Positions 8,598 to 18,099 of a DNA stretch of 64,000 nucleotides are shown here, piece by piece. This DNA comes from DATDAH01 sp963792205. GTDB lineage: Bacteria; Actinomycetota; Acidimicrobiia; Acidimicrobiales; DATDAH01. Each line of letters starts with the position of its first letter. Within the stretch, counting starts at the first letter, position 1. The notes under the pieces were generated by a model. That model was not told the origin of the DNA. It saw only the letters and a list, made by a program, of their open reading frames with translations, and ran no database searches. The DNA is taken from contig CAWBVI010000004.1 of NCBI GenBank assembly GCA_963792205.1, positions 248,001 through 312,000 on the forward strand, written 5' to 3'. The position numbers and the translations under genes were made by a program.

Positions 8598-9397
8598 CAC
8601 GAAGCATCCTTCCAGAAGCGGACGATGGTGGATTGGCTGGCGATGGCCAGGAGCTGGCCGGTCTCGGACCACAGCAGCACGTCCCCGTGACCGAACCCGC
8701 CCTGCACGGCGTGCACCCGGATGTCGAGCAGCACCCAGTCGGTGGGCTCCAGGCGGGCCACCCGGAGGGTGTTGTCGAGGCTGGTCCCGCCGGCCAGCAG
8801 GCCCAGGGCCTGGCCGATGCCGAACGGGACGAAGTCGCCGAGCACGGCCAGGGCGGCGCCGGACATCTCGAGCACCTCCGGCATCCGGGCCCAGAGCGCG
8901 CAGGTGCCGTCGCCCGGCGTGCCGTCGAGGACCTCGAACGGACGGCCGACCGCGAGCCGCTGCTCCATCCGCGACGCCACCGACTCGTGCTCGAACCGGT
9001 GGGTCCGGATCTCGCACTCCTCCGGCCCCGGGACCTCGGGCATCGTGGCCCACTCCCCCGCGGCATCGAACGGCCGCTGACCCAGCGCGGCGTTGACCGT
9101 GAGGATCTCGCCGTCGTCGGTGCGGCCCACCGCCCGGGCCTGGGTGATCGTGCGGCCCTGGGCGCCGATGGTCACGTCGAAGGTCACGACCGATCCCGGC
9201 TTCGCGTACGACAGGTACTGCGCGGTGGCCCACACCACCGGCCGCTCGGTCACCTCCTCGAGGGCCACGATGGCCGCGCCCAGCCCGCAGCCACCGAAGA
9301 GGAAGCCGCCGCCGGCCGTGATCCCGGGGACGACGGGGAGGCGGAACCCGGACGGGGTGCCGTCGGACTCGAGGCCGAGGAAGGTCCGGGCGTCCAT
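8597..9397 (-). CDS. Acyl-CoA thioesterase-like double-hotdog protein
   Basis: A protein of 266 aa matching the thioesterase-like superfamily with two tandem hotdog folds (4HBT_3/TesB type). GITAGGGFLFGGCGLGAAI near residue 30 is the glycine-rich central helix of the first hotdog, VWATAQYLSYAKPG its strand pair, and the second hotdog follows from about residue 170 (LDNTLRVARLEPTDWVLLDI). Such enzymes hydrolyse fatty or steroid acyl-CoA thioesters. The ATG at 9397 is preferred over an upstream alternative at 9421. It is coupled to the F420-type oxidoreductase downstream and divergent from the amidase, which suggests a small catabolic unit. Confidence 0.72.
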   Translation of the reverse strand: MDARTFLGLESDGTPSGFRLPVVPGITAGGGFLFGGCGLGAAIVALEEVTERPVVWATAQYLSYAKPGSVVTFDVTIGAQGRTITQARAVGRTDDGEILTVNAALGQRPFDAAGEWATMPEVPGPEECEIRTHRFEHESVASRMEQRLAVGRPFEVLDGTPGDGTCALWARMPEVLEMSGAALAVLGDFVPFGIGQALGLLAGGTSLDNTLRVARLEPTDWVLLDIRVHAVQGGFGHGDVLLWSETGQLLAIASQSTIVRFWKDAS

Positions 9398-9448
9398 GAG
9401 CACCCGGACCCTAGGACCCACGGGCGCCGTGCGCGAACATCTCCCGCC

Positions 9449-10968
9449 ATGTCCGACAGCCCCTGGCAGGGCGACGCCTGCTCCCTCGTCGACGCCTTCC
9501 GCGCCGGTGAACGCTCACCGCTCGAGGAGCTGGACGCCACCCTCGCAGCCATCGCGGCCAGCGAGCTGAACGCCTTCACCTTCGTGGATCCCGAGCGGGC
9601 ACGGGCCGCCGCCGAAGCCGCGGACGTCTCGCTGCCGTTCGGCGGCCTGCCGGTGGGCATCAAGGAGCTGGAGCCGGTCGAGGGATGGCCGTGGACCGAG
9701 GCCTCGCTCGTCTTCAAGGACCGGGTGGCCGACTGGGAGTCCACGATGATGAGCCGGGTGCGGGCCAGCGGCGCCGTGCCCGTCGGCCTGACCGCCGCCA
9801 GCGAGTTCGGCGGCCTCAACGTCAGCGTGACCAAGCTCAACGGGGTCACGCACAACCCTGGCAGCAGGGCCGCACCGCGGGCGGGTCCTCGGGGGGCAGT
9901 GCGGCCGCGGTCGCCGGTGGGCTGCTCACCCTGGCCACGGCCGGTGACGGCGGGGGCTCCATCCGCATCCCCGCCGCCTACAACGGCCTGGTCGGCATGA
10001 AAGGGACCTACGGACGCATCCCTCGGGGTCCCCGGACCCACATCGCCCCCAACACGGTCGTCCTCGGCTGTGTGGCCCGGTCGGTGCGCGACGTCGCCCG
10101 GTACTACGACTGCTGCGCGGGCTACGACCCCTTCGACCCCGAGAGCCTGCCCCCGGAGACGGGCTGGGAGCGCGACCTCGGCACCCAGGACCTCGCCGGT
10201 CGGAGGGTGATCGTGGCCCCCGGTCTCGGCACCGTCCCGCTCGCCCCGGGGGTGGCGGCCGCCGTCGAACGGGCCGCTGAGGCGCTCATCGCCGACCACG
10301 GGATGACCCGGGTGGCGGCCGACGTCGACATCCCGCGGCTCGGCGTGCCCTGGGCGATGGGCAACCTGGCGTCGCTCCTGGTGGACATCGGCGACCGGTG
10401 GCCGAAGTGTGCGCCCGAGCTGACCGAGGAGCTGGCGTTCGGGTTCACCCTGGCCTGGAACGTGTTCGACCTGGAGCTGGCCGCCGAGGCCGAACGACGG
10501 CGGACGGAGGCCAACGAGGCCATGGCCGCCCTGTTCGACCGGGCCGACTTCGTGATCTCGGCCACGAACCCCGACCCGGCCTTCCCCGCCGACGCCAGCA
10601 TGCAGTCGACCGGCCTCGGCGACCAGCTGCTGCGCCGGATCGAGCGCAACCGCGCCGCGAAGCTGGCGTGGCGGGGAGCCGCCCGCAGCGTGCGGGTCGC
10701 CGGGGCCGCCCGCCCCCGCACGAGCCGGGACCTCATGGCGTGGGTGTCGACCCGGTTCGCGGACCTGCTCGACATGGGCGCGCTGACCATCCCGGCCAAC
10801 GTCTACGGCAACCCGTCGGTGTCCATCCCGGTGGACCACGTGGACGGTCTGCCCATCGGCCTGCAGATCATGGGGCGCCACTACGAGGACCGCCTGCTGT
10901 TCGACCTCGCCCTCTCCGTGGAACGAGAACGGCCATGGCCACTCACCGCAACCGGAGCACCACGCTGA
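9449..10968 (+). CDS. Amidase (amidase-signature family), one frameshift near 9857
   Basis: An amidase-signature hydrolase of about 506 aa. The catalytic Lys lies in GGLPVGIKELEP (near residue 73), and the Gly/Ser-rich signature GRTAGGSSGGSAAAVAGG follows with the Ser-cis-Ser pair. The rest has the expected conserved GDGGGSIRIPAAYNGLVGMK. Amidases of this family cleave carboxamides, including acylamides and indole- or peptide-amides; the substrate is not predictable. The frame changes at the CCC at 9856-9858. One extra C would read HNPWQQGRTAGGSSGG, exactly the family consensus, so a missing base is likely. Without repair the catalytic serines would be out of frame. Confidence 0.8.
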
Positions 10969-10970
10969 GT

Positions 10971-11017
10971 CCCCGAAAGGGGTGGAAATCACATCGATGT
11001 GACTTCTGACCCACCCC
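10971..11017 (+). other. Structured intergenic RNA: nested and mutually exclusive hairpins
   Basis: Three pairing blocks follow the amidase stop. CCCC-GAAA-GGGG (10971-10982) makes a short stem with a GNRA-type loop. GGGGTGG (10979-10985) also pairs with CCACCCC (11011-11017), enclosing the perfect 14-bp palindrome TCACATCGATGTGA (10989-11002). The first and second stems share GGGG and cannot form together. There is no T-tract, so this is not a standard terminator. It could be an attenuator, a protein-binding palindrome or a terminator of another kind. Confidence 0.5.
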
Positions 11018-11058
11018 CTGTTGGACTGGCTGTCACACCCCCCGGGCAGACTCAAGGC

Positions 11059-11220
11059 ATGGAACGGCAGATGCGACTCCTCGATCCCGTCGAGGACGAG
11101 TGGCGGATCGACGAGGCGACCCGACGGGTCGGCCTCGCCGGAGTCGCCGCCGCCCGGGCTGCGCTGCGTTCGTCCCGTCCGGCCGCCGAGGCGGACGCGA
11201 CGACGCCCGCGGCGGCCTGA
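11059..11220 (+). CDS. Small conserved-looking hypothetical protein
   Basis: A 53-aa product beginning MERQMRLLDPVEDEWRIDEA and continuing into RVGLAGVAAARAALR, an amphipathic helix, with an Ala-rich tail. Short proteins of this RLDARTRxxGxxGIAxARAAL type occur in Acidimicrobiia and related actinobacteria without known function. The ATG at 11059 is preferred over the start at 10999, because the longer version would run through the palindromic element and begin with low-quality Pro-rich sequence. It lies 34 nt upstream of the thiolase. I know of no characterised homologue. Confidence 0.5.
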   Translation: MERQMRLLDPVEDEWRIDEATRRVGLAGVAAARAALRSSRPAAEADATTPAAA

Positions 11221-11254
11221 ACTCGACGGGATCCCGAGCTTCTAGGCTCTGGCC

Positions 11255-12442
11255 ATGACCTCGGGATCTCCACGCGACATCGTCATCTGCGAAGCCGTCC
11301 GCACCCCGGTGGGGCGCCGTGGCGGTGGGCTCTCCACCATGCACTCCGCCGACCTCCTCGGCGTCGCCCTCAAGGAGCTGATCGACCGTTCGGGGATCGA
11401 CCCGGCCGAGGTCGGCCAGCTCATCGGCGGGTGCGTCTCGCAGGTCGGCCAGCAGTCGTTCAACGTCAGCCGCACCGCGTGGCTCACCGCCGGCCTGCCC
11501 ACCTCGGTCGCCGCCACCACGGTCGACAGCCAGTGCGGCTCGTCGCAGCAGGCCACCAACTTCGCCACCAGCCTGGTCGGCTCGGGCGTGGTCGACGTGG
11601 CCGTGGCCTGCGGCGTCGAGGTCATGAGCCGGGTGCCCATGGGCTCCAGCCTCGGCGAGGGCGTGGGCAAGGCGATCCCCAAGTCCTACTTCGAGAAGTA
11701 CGAGTGGACCTCGCAGTTCGAGGGCGCCGAGCGCATCGCCGAGAAGTGGGGCATCACCCGCGAGGACGCCGACGCCTTCGGCCTGCAGTCCCAGCAGCGC
11801 GCCGCCGCGGCCTGGGACGAGGACCGCTTCGGCACCCAGCTCGTGGCCGTCGACGCCCCCGACCTGGGCGAGGACGGCAAGCCCACCGGTTCCACCCACC
11901 GGGTCGAGCGGGACGAGGGCCTGCGGGAGACCACCCCCGAGGGCCTGGCGCAGCTCAAGGCGGTGGCCCGCGAAGACGGCGTGCACACGGCCGGGACCTC
12001 GTCGCAGATCTCCGACGGCGCGGGCGCCGTGCTGGTCGCCACCCGCGAGAAGGCCGAGGCCCTCGGGCTGACGCCCAAGGCCCGCATCGTGGACACCTGC
12101 CTCGTCGGCAGCGACCCGGTGCTCATGCTCACCGGCCCGATCGACGCCACCCACCACCTGCTCGAGCGGAACTCGATGACGATGGACGACATCGACCTCG
12201 TCGAGATCAACGAGGCCTTCGCCTCGGTCGTGCTGGCCTGGGAGCGGGAGCTGAAGCCCGACATGGACACGGTCAACCCCAACGGCGGGGCCATCGCCCT
12301 CGGCCACCCGCTGGGCGGCACCGGCGCGATCCTGACCACCAAGGCCGTCCACGAGCTCGAGCGCGGCGACCTGCAGACCGCCCTCGTGACCATGTGCTGC
12401 GGCGGCGGCCTCGCCACCGGCACCCTCCTCGAGCGCCTCTGA
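11255..12442 (+). CDS. Acetyl-CoA acetyltransferase (thiolase), FadA5/FadA6-like
   Basis: A thiolase of 395 aa. The nucleophilic cysteine is in DSQCGSSQQA (C94). The C-terminal half carries the conserved NEAFA loop, GGAIALGHPLGGTG with the activating histidine, and the second catalytic cysteine in TMCCGGGLATG. These motifs are all intact. The enzyme should cleave or form 3-ketoacyl-CoA. Its resemblance to mycobacterial steroid-type thiolases is suggestive only. It stands alone, with a clean ATG and a following 94-bp gap, and is not obviously in an operon with the SNase gene. Confidence 0.9.
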   Translation: MTSGSPRDIVICEAVRTPVGRRGGGLSTMHSADLLGVALKELIDRSGIDPAEVGQLIGGCVSQVGQQSFNVSRTAWLTAGLPTSVAATTVDSQCGSSQQATNFATSLVGSGVVDVAVACGVEVMSRVPMGSSLGEGVGKAIPKSYFEKYEWTSQFEGAERIAEKWGITREDADAFGLQSQQRAAAAWDEDRFGTQLVAVDAPDLGEDGKPTGSTHRVERDEGLRETTPEGLAQLKAVAREDGVHTAGTSSQISDGAGAVLVATREKAEALGLTPKARIVDTCLVGSDPVLMLTGPIDATHHLLERNSMTMDDIDLVEINEAFASVVLAWERELKPDMDTVNPNGGAIALGHPLGGTGAILTTKAVHELERGDLQTALVTMCCGGGLATGTLLERL

Positions 12443-12536
12443 CCTGAACCTGGCGGCATCACCTGCGCTGATCCGCGCGAGGCATTTCCTCCGCGGACCT
12501 TCCGCCCGCTGTCCTCTGATCACACGGAGGTGCGGG

Positions 12537-13064
12537 GTGAACCGTGTCCTCGATCGCTGCCTGTTGCTGGTCGCCGTCGGGTGCACCCGGACGGCGGCCC
12601 CATCTGGTGAGCCCGGCCTCGCCACCGTGGTCGAGGTGGTCGACGGCGACACCGTCGTCGTCGACCTGAACGGCCGCCAGGAGACCCTGCGCCTGATCGG
12701 GGTCGACACCCCCGAGACGGTGGACCCGGACCAGCCGCCGGAGTGCTTCGGCGCCGAGGCCAGCACCCACACCAAGGAGCTGCTCCCCGAGGGGACCGAG
12801 CTCCGGCTGACCCGCGACGTCGAGGCCCGCGACCGCTACGACCGGCTGCTCGTCTACGTCGAGCGGGCCGAGGACGGCCTCTTCGTCAACCTCGACCTGG
12901 TCGCCGGCGGATGGGCCGACGACTACCCCTTCCCCCCGAACGAGGCCCATGCCCGGGACTTCGCCCTCGCCGCCAGCCGGGCCCGAGCCGACGACCTCGG
13001 CCTCTGGGGCACCTGCGGCAACGCCGATCAGCCCGCTGGGGCCACCAGCGCGGGCTCGCCCTGA
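12537..13064 (+). CDS. Thermonuclease-family lipoprotein/secreted nuclease
   Basis: A staphylococcal-nuclease-fold protein of 175 aa. Residues 1-16 form a short signal with a lipobox-like VAVGC, so it is probably exported and lipid-anchored. The SNase core follows: VVDGDTVVVDL (Asp Ca ligands), RLIGVDTPET (catalytic Arg/Asp loop) and ARDRYDRLLVYV. The GTG start at 12537 has a good GGAGG Shine-Dalgarno sequence at 12526-12530, 6 nt upstream. Family members digest DNA or RNA extracellularly. Its 3' end overlaps the convergent SLH gene by 37 nt. Confidence 0.82.
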   Translation: MNRVLDRCLLLVAVGCTRTAAPSGEPGLATVVEVVDGDTVVVDLNGRQETLRLIGVDTPETVDPDQPPECFGAEASTHTKELLPEGTELRLTRDVEARDRYDRLLVYVERAEDGLFVNLDLVAGGWADDYPFPPNEAHARDFALAASRARADDLGLWGTCGNADQPAGATSAGSP

Positions 13065-14297
13065 AGGACCTCGAGCGGGGTCACCGGAGGCGACGGGTAC
13101 GAGCCCGCGGGCGGGGGCGGACCGAGCGGACCCCGCTCACCCGCGGGCGCGAGGGCGTTGGCCACCCGACCCCGATCGACCGGCTCCCGGGGTCGGAAGG
13201 AGCCGTCGGCGTAGGCGGCGACCACGCCCTCGGCGAGGGCCCACGTCGCGGCGGGGCCCAGTCCTGCGGACACGTCCGGCGGCGGCTCGCCCTCCGTGGC
13301 CGGCTCGCCCGCCAACCGCCAGAGGGCCCGGGCCAACTGCCCGCGCGTGAGCTCGCCCGCGGGCCAGAAGGTCGAGGCCGTGTGCCCGGCGATCAGGTCC
13401 CCCTCGGCCACCCAGGCGGCCGCGGCGGCCATCGATGCGGGGACGTCGGTCCACGGCGCCGGTGGTGCGCCGGTGGGCGCGCCCGCCCGCCGCCAGAGCA
13501 TCGTGGCCAGCTCACCGCGCGTCGTCGGCAGGTGGCGCGAGCCGATCAGGGCCCGGTAGGTGCCGTTCGCGAAGCCGGTCGTGATGCCCTGGGCCGCCAG
13601 CCAGGAGATCGACCGGGCCGCCGAGAAGTCGTCGCGCACGTCCCAGAACGGGCCGGAGGTGAGGCCCGGGTCACAGCCGTCCGCGACCTGCCGCACGATG
13701 CGACCCAGCTCGCGTCGGCCGGCGCCCGTGAGGTGGAGCCGGTCCGCGAGCCAGTAGCCGGGCAGGGCGTGGGCCGCCCACGTCGAGTAGTGCACCACCT
13801 CGACGTTGGGGTACTCGGCCGCGATCTGGCGCAGGAGCCGGTTGACCAGCGCGCCGTTGGCGTTGATGTTCGGCCACGCCGAACCCTCGGGCTTCACGTC
13901 GAGCCACCGGACGCAGTCGACGTGGGGGGCCGTGGCATCGAGGAACGCCCGGATCTCCCGAGCCAGCCGTCCGGCGCGATGGAGGAGGTTGGCGTCGCCG
14001 TGGCCCAGCTCCACGACCACGATGTCGGGGGCGTCGGGACCGATCACGGCTCGGGCGACCTGTCGGCGGCTCGGGCCGATCGTGGCGGCGTCGGCCGCGA
14101 AGAAGTGGGTGATCCGGCGGGTCCGGGTGACCTCAGCCCGGATCTGAGGCCTCCGAGCGGTGCCCGATCGAGTCCCCGACGAAGGCCATCGTCGGCGGCT
14201 CCTCGGCGGCGAACGCCGGCGCCGCCGGCGTGAGCGCGAGCAGCCCGACGAGCGTCACGAGCACCGCGTTCCGCCGGACGACCAGCCCTCCGCCCAC
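13028..14297 (-). CDS. Secreted SGNH hydrolase with three S-layer-homology repeats, one frameshift near 14146
   Basis: A secreted protein of about 420 aa. The signal peptide (LVTLVGLLALTPAAPAFAAE) is followed by SGNH block I TMAFVGDSIG, block III-type VVVELGHGDANL and the terminal DRLHLTGAG (Asp-x-x-His), so the esterase/lipase fold looks catalytically complete. The C-terminal half has three SLH-like repeats, beginning FWDVRDDFSAARSISWLAAQ, WTDVPASMAAAAAWVAEG and PDVSAGLGPAATWALAEG. Each is about 50 aa with GxFxP-like and RxxxAxxLWR cores. The GTG at 14297 is the likely start. The frame breaks around 14145-14150, between the GDS block and QIRAEV; one base too many would explain it. The protein is likely held on the cell surface and acts on wall or glycan esters, which is inference. 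Confidence 0.72.
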
Positions 14298-14374
14298 GAC
14301 CGGCCACCGTACCGGCGCCTCGGCCGGGGGCTCGCTCAAGCACGTGCAACAGCCCCTCTGCCGGGTCCGCAAGT

Positions 14375-14389
14375 TTGCATCCTCTGCAA
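14375..14389. promoter_or_regulatory. Inverted repeat, putative operator of TetR/MFS operon
   Basis: TTGCA (14375-14379) and TGCAA (14385-14389) form a perfect inverted repeat with a 5-bp spacer, 20 bp upstream of the TetR start, in an AT-rich stretch. A wider AGTTT/AAACT pair flanks it. The position suits autorepression of the TetR gene and of the efflux pump behind it. Confidence 0.45.
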
Positions 14390-14408
14390 TAACGCTTAAA
14401 CTGCAGGA

Positions 14409-15020
14409 ATGCCTGAGACCGCCGGACTCCGTGAGCGCAAGAAGGCCCGGACGCGACGGGCCCTGACCGCGGCCGCCATCCGCCTCTCGATCGAACAGGG
14501 TGGGCCCGACCGGGTCACGGTCGAGGAGATCAGCGAGGCCGCCGACGTCTCTCCCCGCACGTTCTTCAACTACTTCTCCTCCAAGGAGGAGGCCATCCTC
14601 GGTGTCGACCCCGACGGCCGGTCGGCCATGCGGGTCGAGCTCGAGCTGCGCCCGCCCGAGGAGACACCGATCGAGGCCCTGCGCGCCGCCCTGCTCTCGA
14701 CCGCCGAGGTCATCGAAGAGGACGCCGAGCTGTGGGCCCATCGCCTCCAGCTGGTCCGCGAGCACCCGTCGCTGTTCCCGGGCTACGTCGCCAGCTTCGC
14801 CGACTTCGAGCGCGGCCTGGTCGAGGCCATGGCGACCCGCCTGGACCTCGACCCCGACACCGACCTCTATCCCACCGTCGTCGTCGCCGCCGCCCTCACC
14901 GTCATGCGGGTCACCGTGAGGCACTGGCAGTCCCACGACGGTGCCCTCAGCGTCGTCGAGCTGTTCGATCTCGCCTTCGACCAGCTCGCCGACGGCCTCG
15001 CCCTCCCGCCCACCCCCTGA
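14409..15020 (+). CDS. TetR-family regulator of adjacent efflux pump
   Basis: A 203-aa TetR-family protein. The N-terminal DNA-binding domain spans about residues 8-58: LRERKKARTRRALTAAAIRL, then TVEEISEAADVSPRTFFNYF and SSKEEAILG. The C-terminal helices are of the MftR/TetR C-terminal type. It is followed after 17 nt by an EmrB/QacA-type drug exporter, and this pairing usually means that drug or lipophile binding releases repression of the pump. The ATG start is clear. Confidence 0.9.
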   Translation: MPETAGLRERKKARTRRALTAAAIRLSIEQGGPDRVTVEEISEAADVSPRTFFNYFSSKEEAILGVDPDGRSAMRVELELRPPEETPIEALRAALLSTAEVIEEDAELWAHRLQLVREHPSLFPGYVASFADFERGLVEAMATRLDLDPDTDLYPTVVVAAALTVMRVTVRHWQSHDGALSVVELFDLAFDQLADGLALPPTP

Positions 15021-15037
15021 GTCCGCCCGGAGCTCTC

Positions 15038-16615
15038 GTGCAGTCCCCCACCACCCCCGAAGCCGTCACCGACTCGCCGCCGTTGACCCACCGCCAGATC
15101 CTCGTGATCTTCAGCGGGCTCATGCTGGGCATGCTCCTCGCCGCGCTCGACCAGACCATCGTGGCCACGGCCCTACCCACGATCGTCGGCGACCTGGGTG
15201 GGCTCAACCACCTCTCGTGGGTGGTCACCTCCTACCTGCTGGCCGCCACGGTCTCGACGCCGATCTGGGGGAAGCTCGGCGACCTCTTCGGCCGCAAGCG
15301 CATGTACCAGATCGCCATCGTGGTCTTCCTGCTCGGCAGCATCCTCTCGGGCTTCTCCACGACGATGGTCCAGCTCATCCTGTTCCGCGGCGTCCAGGGC
15401 CTCGGCGGCGGTGCCCTCATCGTCCTCGCCCAGGCGATCATCGCGGACGTGGTTTCCCCCCGGCAGCGGGGCCGGTACCAGGGCTACTTCGGTGCCCTGT
15501 TCGGCGCGTCGAGCGTCGCCGGCCCGCTGCTCGGTGGGTTCTTCACCGACCACCTGACCTGGCGCTGGGTGTTCTTCGTCAACATCCCGCTGGGCATCCT
15601 CGCCCTGGTGGTCACCAGCGCCGTCCTCCCCGCCTCCGGCACCCGGGCCAAGGCCCGCATCGACTACATCGGCGCCGGTCTGCTGACCGCGGGCATCACC
15701 TGCCTCGTGCTGCTGACCACCTGGGGCGGGACCGAGTACGCCTGGTCCTCGCCGACGATCCTGGGCCTCGCGATGGCCACCGTCGTGCTCCTCGCCGGCT
15801 TCGTGATGACCGAGCGACGCGCCGTCGAGCCGCTCCTGCCGCTGCGCCTCTTCCGGGGCCCGATCTTCACCGTCGGCAGCATGGTGGCCTTCCTCGTCGG
15901 CGTGGCCATGTTCGGGTGCATCAGCTTCCTGCCGCTGTTCCTCCAGGTGGCGGGCGGGGCGTCGGCCACCAACTCCGGCCTGCTCCTCGTCCCGCTCATG
16001 CTCGGCCTGCTCGCCGCCTCGGTCTTCGCCGGACAGGTCATCACCCGCACGGGCCGGTACCGGGTGCTGCCGATCACCGGCACGGGCATCGCCGCCTTCG
16101 GCCTCTTCCTGCTGTCGACGATGGACGCCTCCACCTCGCGGCTGATGTCCGGCGTCTACATGACGCTCGTGGGCATCGGCCTCGGCCTCAGCATGCAGGT
16201 GCTCGTGCTGGCCATCCAGAACTCCGTCCGGGTCGCCGACCTGGGCGTGGCCACCTCCACGGTCAACTTCTTCCGGTCGGTCGGCGGGTCGGTGGGCGTC
16301 GCCCTGTTCGGGGCGCTGTTCAACGCCCGGCTCGCCGCCGAGCTGGGCGGCTTCGCCGGCCTGAGCGGGTCGGCCATCACGCCCGACGCCATCACGGCGC
16401 TCCCCGCCGCCCAGCGGGCGGACGTCGTCGACGCCTTCGCCAGCGCGCTGACCGGGGTGTTCCTGGTCTCGGTGCCGGTCATGCTCCTGGGCTTCGGCCT
16501 GAGCTGGCTCCTGCGCGAGATCCCGCTGCGCTCCTCTTCCGGGCAGACCCAGGCCCTGCTCGAGGCCGACGCCGAGGTCGAGACCGAGGCGGCGTCAGTC
16601 GCCTTCGCCAGCTAG
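15038..16615 (+). CDS. MFS drug:H+ antiporter, DHA2/EmrB-QacA family
   Basis: An inner-membrane exporter of 525 aa with about 14 predicted membrane helices, which distinguishes DHA2 from 12-helix pumps. Motif D1 reads LDQTIVATALPTIVGDL, motif A GKLGDLFGRKRMYQ, and motif C (the antiporter motif) GASSVAGPLLGGFF. GTG 15038 is chosen because it begins just ahead of the first helix and is close behind the TetR stop. It probably exports lipophilic or cationic compounds using proton motive force. The 3' end overlaps the convergent DUF4389 gene by 21 nt. Confidence 0.9.
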   Translation: MQSPTTPEAVTDSPPLTHRQILVIFSGLMLGMLLAALDQTIVATALPTIVGDLGGLNHLSWVVTSYLLAATVSTPIWGKLGDLFGRKRMYQIAIVVFLLGSILSGFSTTMVQLILFRGVQGLGGGALIVLAQAIIADVVSPRQRGRYQGYFGALFGASSVAGPLLGGFFTDHLTWRWVFFVNIPLGILALVVTSAVLPASGTRAKARIDYIGAGLLTAGITCLVLLTTWGGTEYAWSSPTILGLAMATVVLLAGFVMTERRAVEPLLPLRLFRGPIFTVGSMVAFLVGVAMFGCISFLPLFLQVAGGASATNSGLLLVPLMLGLLAASVFAGQVITRTGRYRVLPITGTGIAAFGLFLLSTMDASTSRLMSGVYMTLVGIGLGLSMQVLVLAIQNSVRVADLGVATSTVNFFRSVGGSVGVALFGALFNARLAAELGGFAGLSGSAITPDAITALPAAQRADVVDAFASALTGVFLVSVPVMLLGFGLSWLLREIPLRSSSGQTQALLEADAEVETEAASVAFAS

Positions 16616-18019
16616 GGCCGCTCCCGTGCCCACCGGTTCGGCCTCGGGCTCATCCGGGCCCTGGTCGAGGCGGAAGGGCGGGTACTCGTCCCGCAGCAGG
16701 AGCACGTAGGCCAGCACCCGGAAGCACCACCGGTTCAGGCCCATCACGAAGTCGAAGAGTGCGCTCGTGTAGCGACCGGTGAACAGCAGCCCCACGCCGG
16801 CGAAGAACACGAGCACGCCGATCAGGCTCGGCCAGCCACGGCCCTCGTCCCAGCCCCAGCCACCGGCGAACAGCCCGACGATGACCAGCTGCGGGATGGC
16901 GAGCAGCCAGGACTTCACCCACACGAGGCCGCGGGAGAGCCGCTCGGGCCGGTCGATCTCCAGCGTGGCCGGGTCGCCCGGCCGGGCCGCGAGCGAGAAC
17001 GGTGGGTACTGGTCGGTGCCCAGCGCGCTGTACGAGTAGAAGCCGACTCGCCAGGTCCAGCGCAGGACCCCGACGGTGAAGTCGAACAGCGCCGCCGGGT
17101 AGCGGCCCGTGAACACGATGGCGAACCAGGCGATGACGCTGACCACCCAGACCGCCAGCCAGAGGGCGGCGAGCACGATGAAGTGCGGGATGAGCAGGAA
17201 CCACTTGACCAGCCACAGCCACCGGCTGAGCTCGGCGTCCTGGTGACCGGCGATGCGCACCGGCGCGATGCCGATCGCCACGGTCTCCCCCCGATCGACC
17301 GCAGCCACCGGTTGGTGACGGGCGAGCCCGACGGCGCCGAAGACGAGGAGCAGGGTCCCACCGAGCGCCACGAGGAAGCCGCCGATCAGCAGGCCAAGGG
17401 CCACCGGCAGCAGCCAGTCGACCTTGGCCGCCACCGCGGCGTCGACGCTCACCCCCGCCGAACCGTCCTCGTTCATCACCACGACGACCCAGTCACCGTT
17501 CTCGAGCTCCCACTCGAGCGGCACGTCGTCGGAGCCGGTGGCCACCCAGAAGTCCTGCTCACCGGGCGGCTCGGCCTCGTCGGCCCCGTCGACGAAGCGG
17601 TACTCGACCCGGAACGGGTCCACTTCGACGTCCTCGATCTGCGACTGCGCGACCCCGTTGAGGTAGGTCCGGACGTCGGCGCTCGGACCGATCCCGACGA
17701 ACGCGGGGGTCTCGCCGGCGCCGTCGACCTCGAGGCGGATCGTCCCCAGGTCGCCCACGTCGAACCAGCGGGTGTCCTGGGGCGAGACGCCGAGGTCGAT
17801 CTCGTCGCTGGTGATCGCCGGCGTCGCGGTGTCGAGGCGTTCGGCCGAGGTCGAGAAGAAGCCGTCGTCGTCGCGCTGGGTGGCGTGGGCCCAGGTCAAG
17901 AAGGCGCCGGCGAGGGCGACCGTCCCGGCGACGAGGACGAGGATGACGCCGGCGACGACCATCAGGATGCGGCCGACCGGAGCGTGCTCCGGACGGCTCG
18001 GGGCTACGGGCTCGGTCAT
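16595..18019 (-). CDS. DUF4389 multi-pass membrane protein
   Basis: A 474-aa membrane protein. One N-terminal helix is followed by an extracytoplasmic beta-rich region (about 45-195), a helix near 200-225, and then two tandem DUF4389 units. Each unit contains a WLxxIPHFIVL-type or LLAIPQLVIVG helix followed by FTGRYPAALFDFTVGVLRW or FTGRYTSALFDFVMGLNRW and YPPF. The repeated FTGRYxxALFDF signature is diagnostic for the family, whose function is unknown. The extracytoplasmic insert, with a VGIGPSADVRTYLNGV motif, is typical of actinobacterial versions. It is unlinked in function to its convergent MFS neighbour. Confidence 0.85.
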   Translation of the reverse strand: MTEPVAPSRPEHAPVGRILMVVAGVILVLVAGTVALAGAFLTWAHATQRDDDGFFSTSAERLDTATPAITSDEIDLGVSPQDTRWFDVGDLGTIRLEVDGAGETPAFVGIGPSADVRTYLNGVAQSQIEDVEVDPFRVEYRFVDGADEAEPPGEQDFWVATGSDDVPLEWELENGDWVVVVMNEDGSAGVSVDAAVAAKVDWLLPVALGLLIGGFLVALGGTLLLVFGAVGLARHQPVAAVDRGETVAIGIAPVRIAGHQDAELSRWLWLVKWFLLIPHFIVLAALWLAVWVVSVIAWFAIVFTGRYPAALFDFTVGVLRWTWRVGFYSYSALGTDQYPPFSLAARPGDPATLEIDRPERLSRGLVWVKSWLLAIPQLVIVGLFAGGWGWDEGRGWPSLIGVLVFFAGVGLLFTGRYTSALFDFVMGLNRWCFRVLAYVLLLRDEYPPFRLDQGPDEPEAEPVGTGAALAGEGD

Positions 18020-18099
18020 CCCACCATCGTCGCGGCTTCCGCGCCCGTTGTCGCCCGGTACGAGGCCCTGACCTCCAGTCGGCCGGTACCGTTCCCGGC

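Noticed and set aside
14133..14200. In-frame TGA after the GDS motif as a selenocysteine codon
   Set aside because: The sequence after the TGA is not homologous in that frame. A one-base shift gives QIRAEV and the rest of the SGNH domain, so an indel explains it better.
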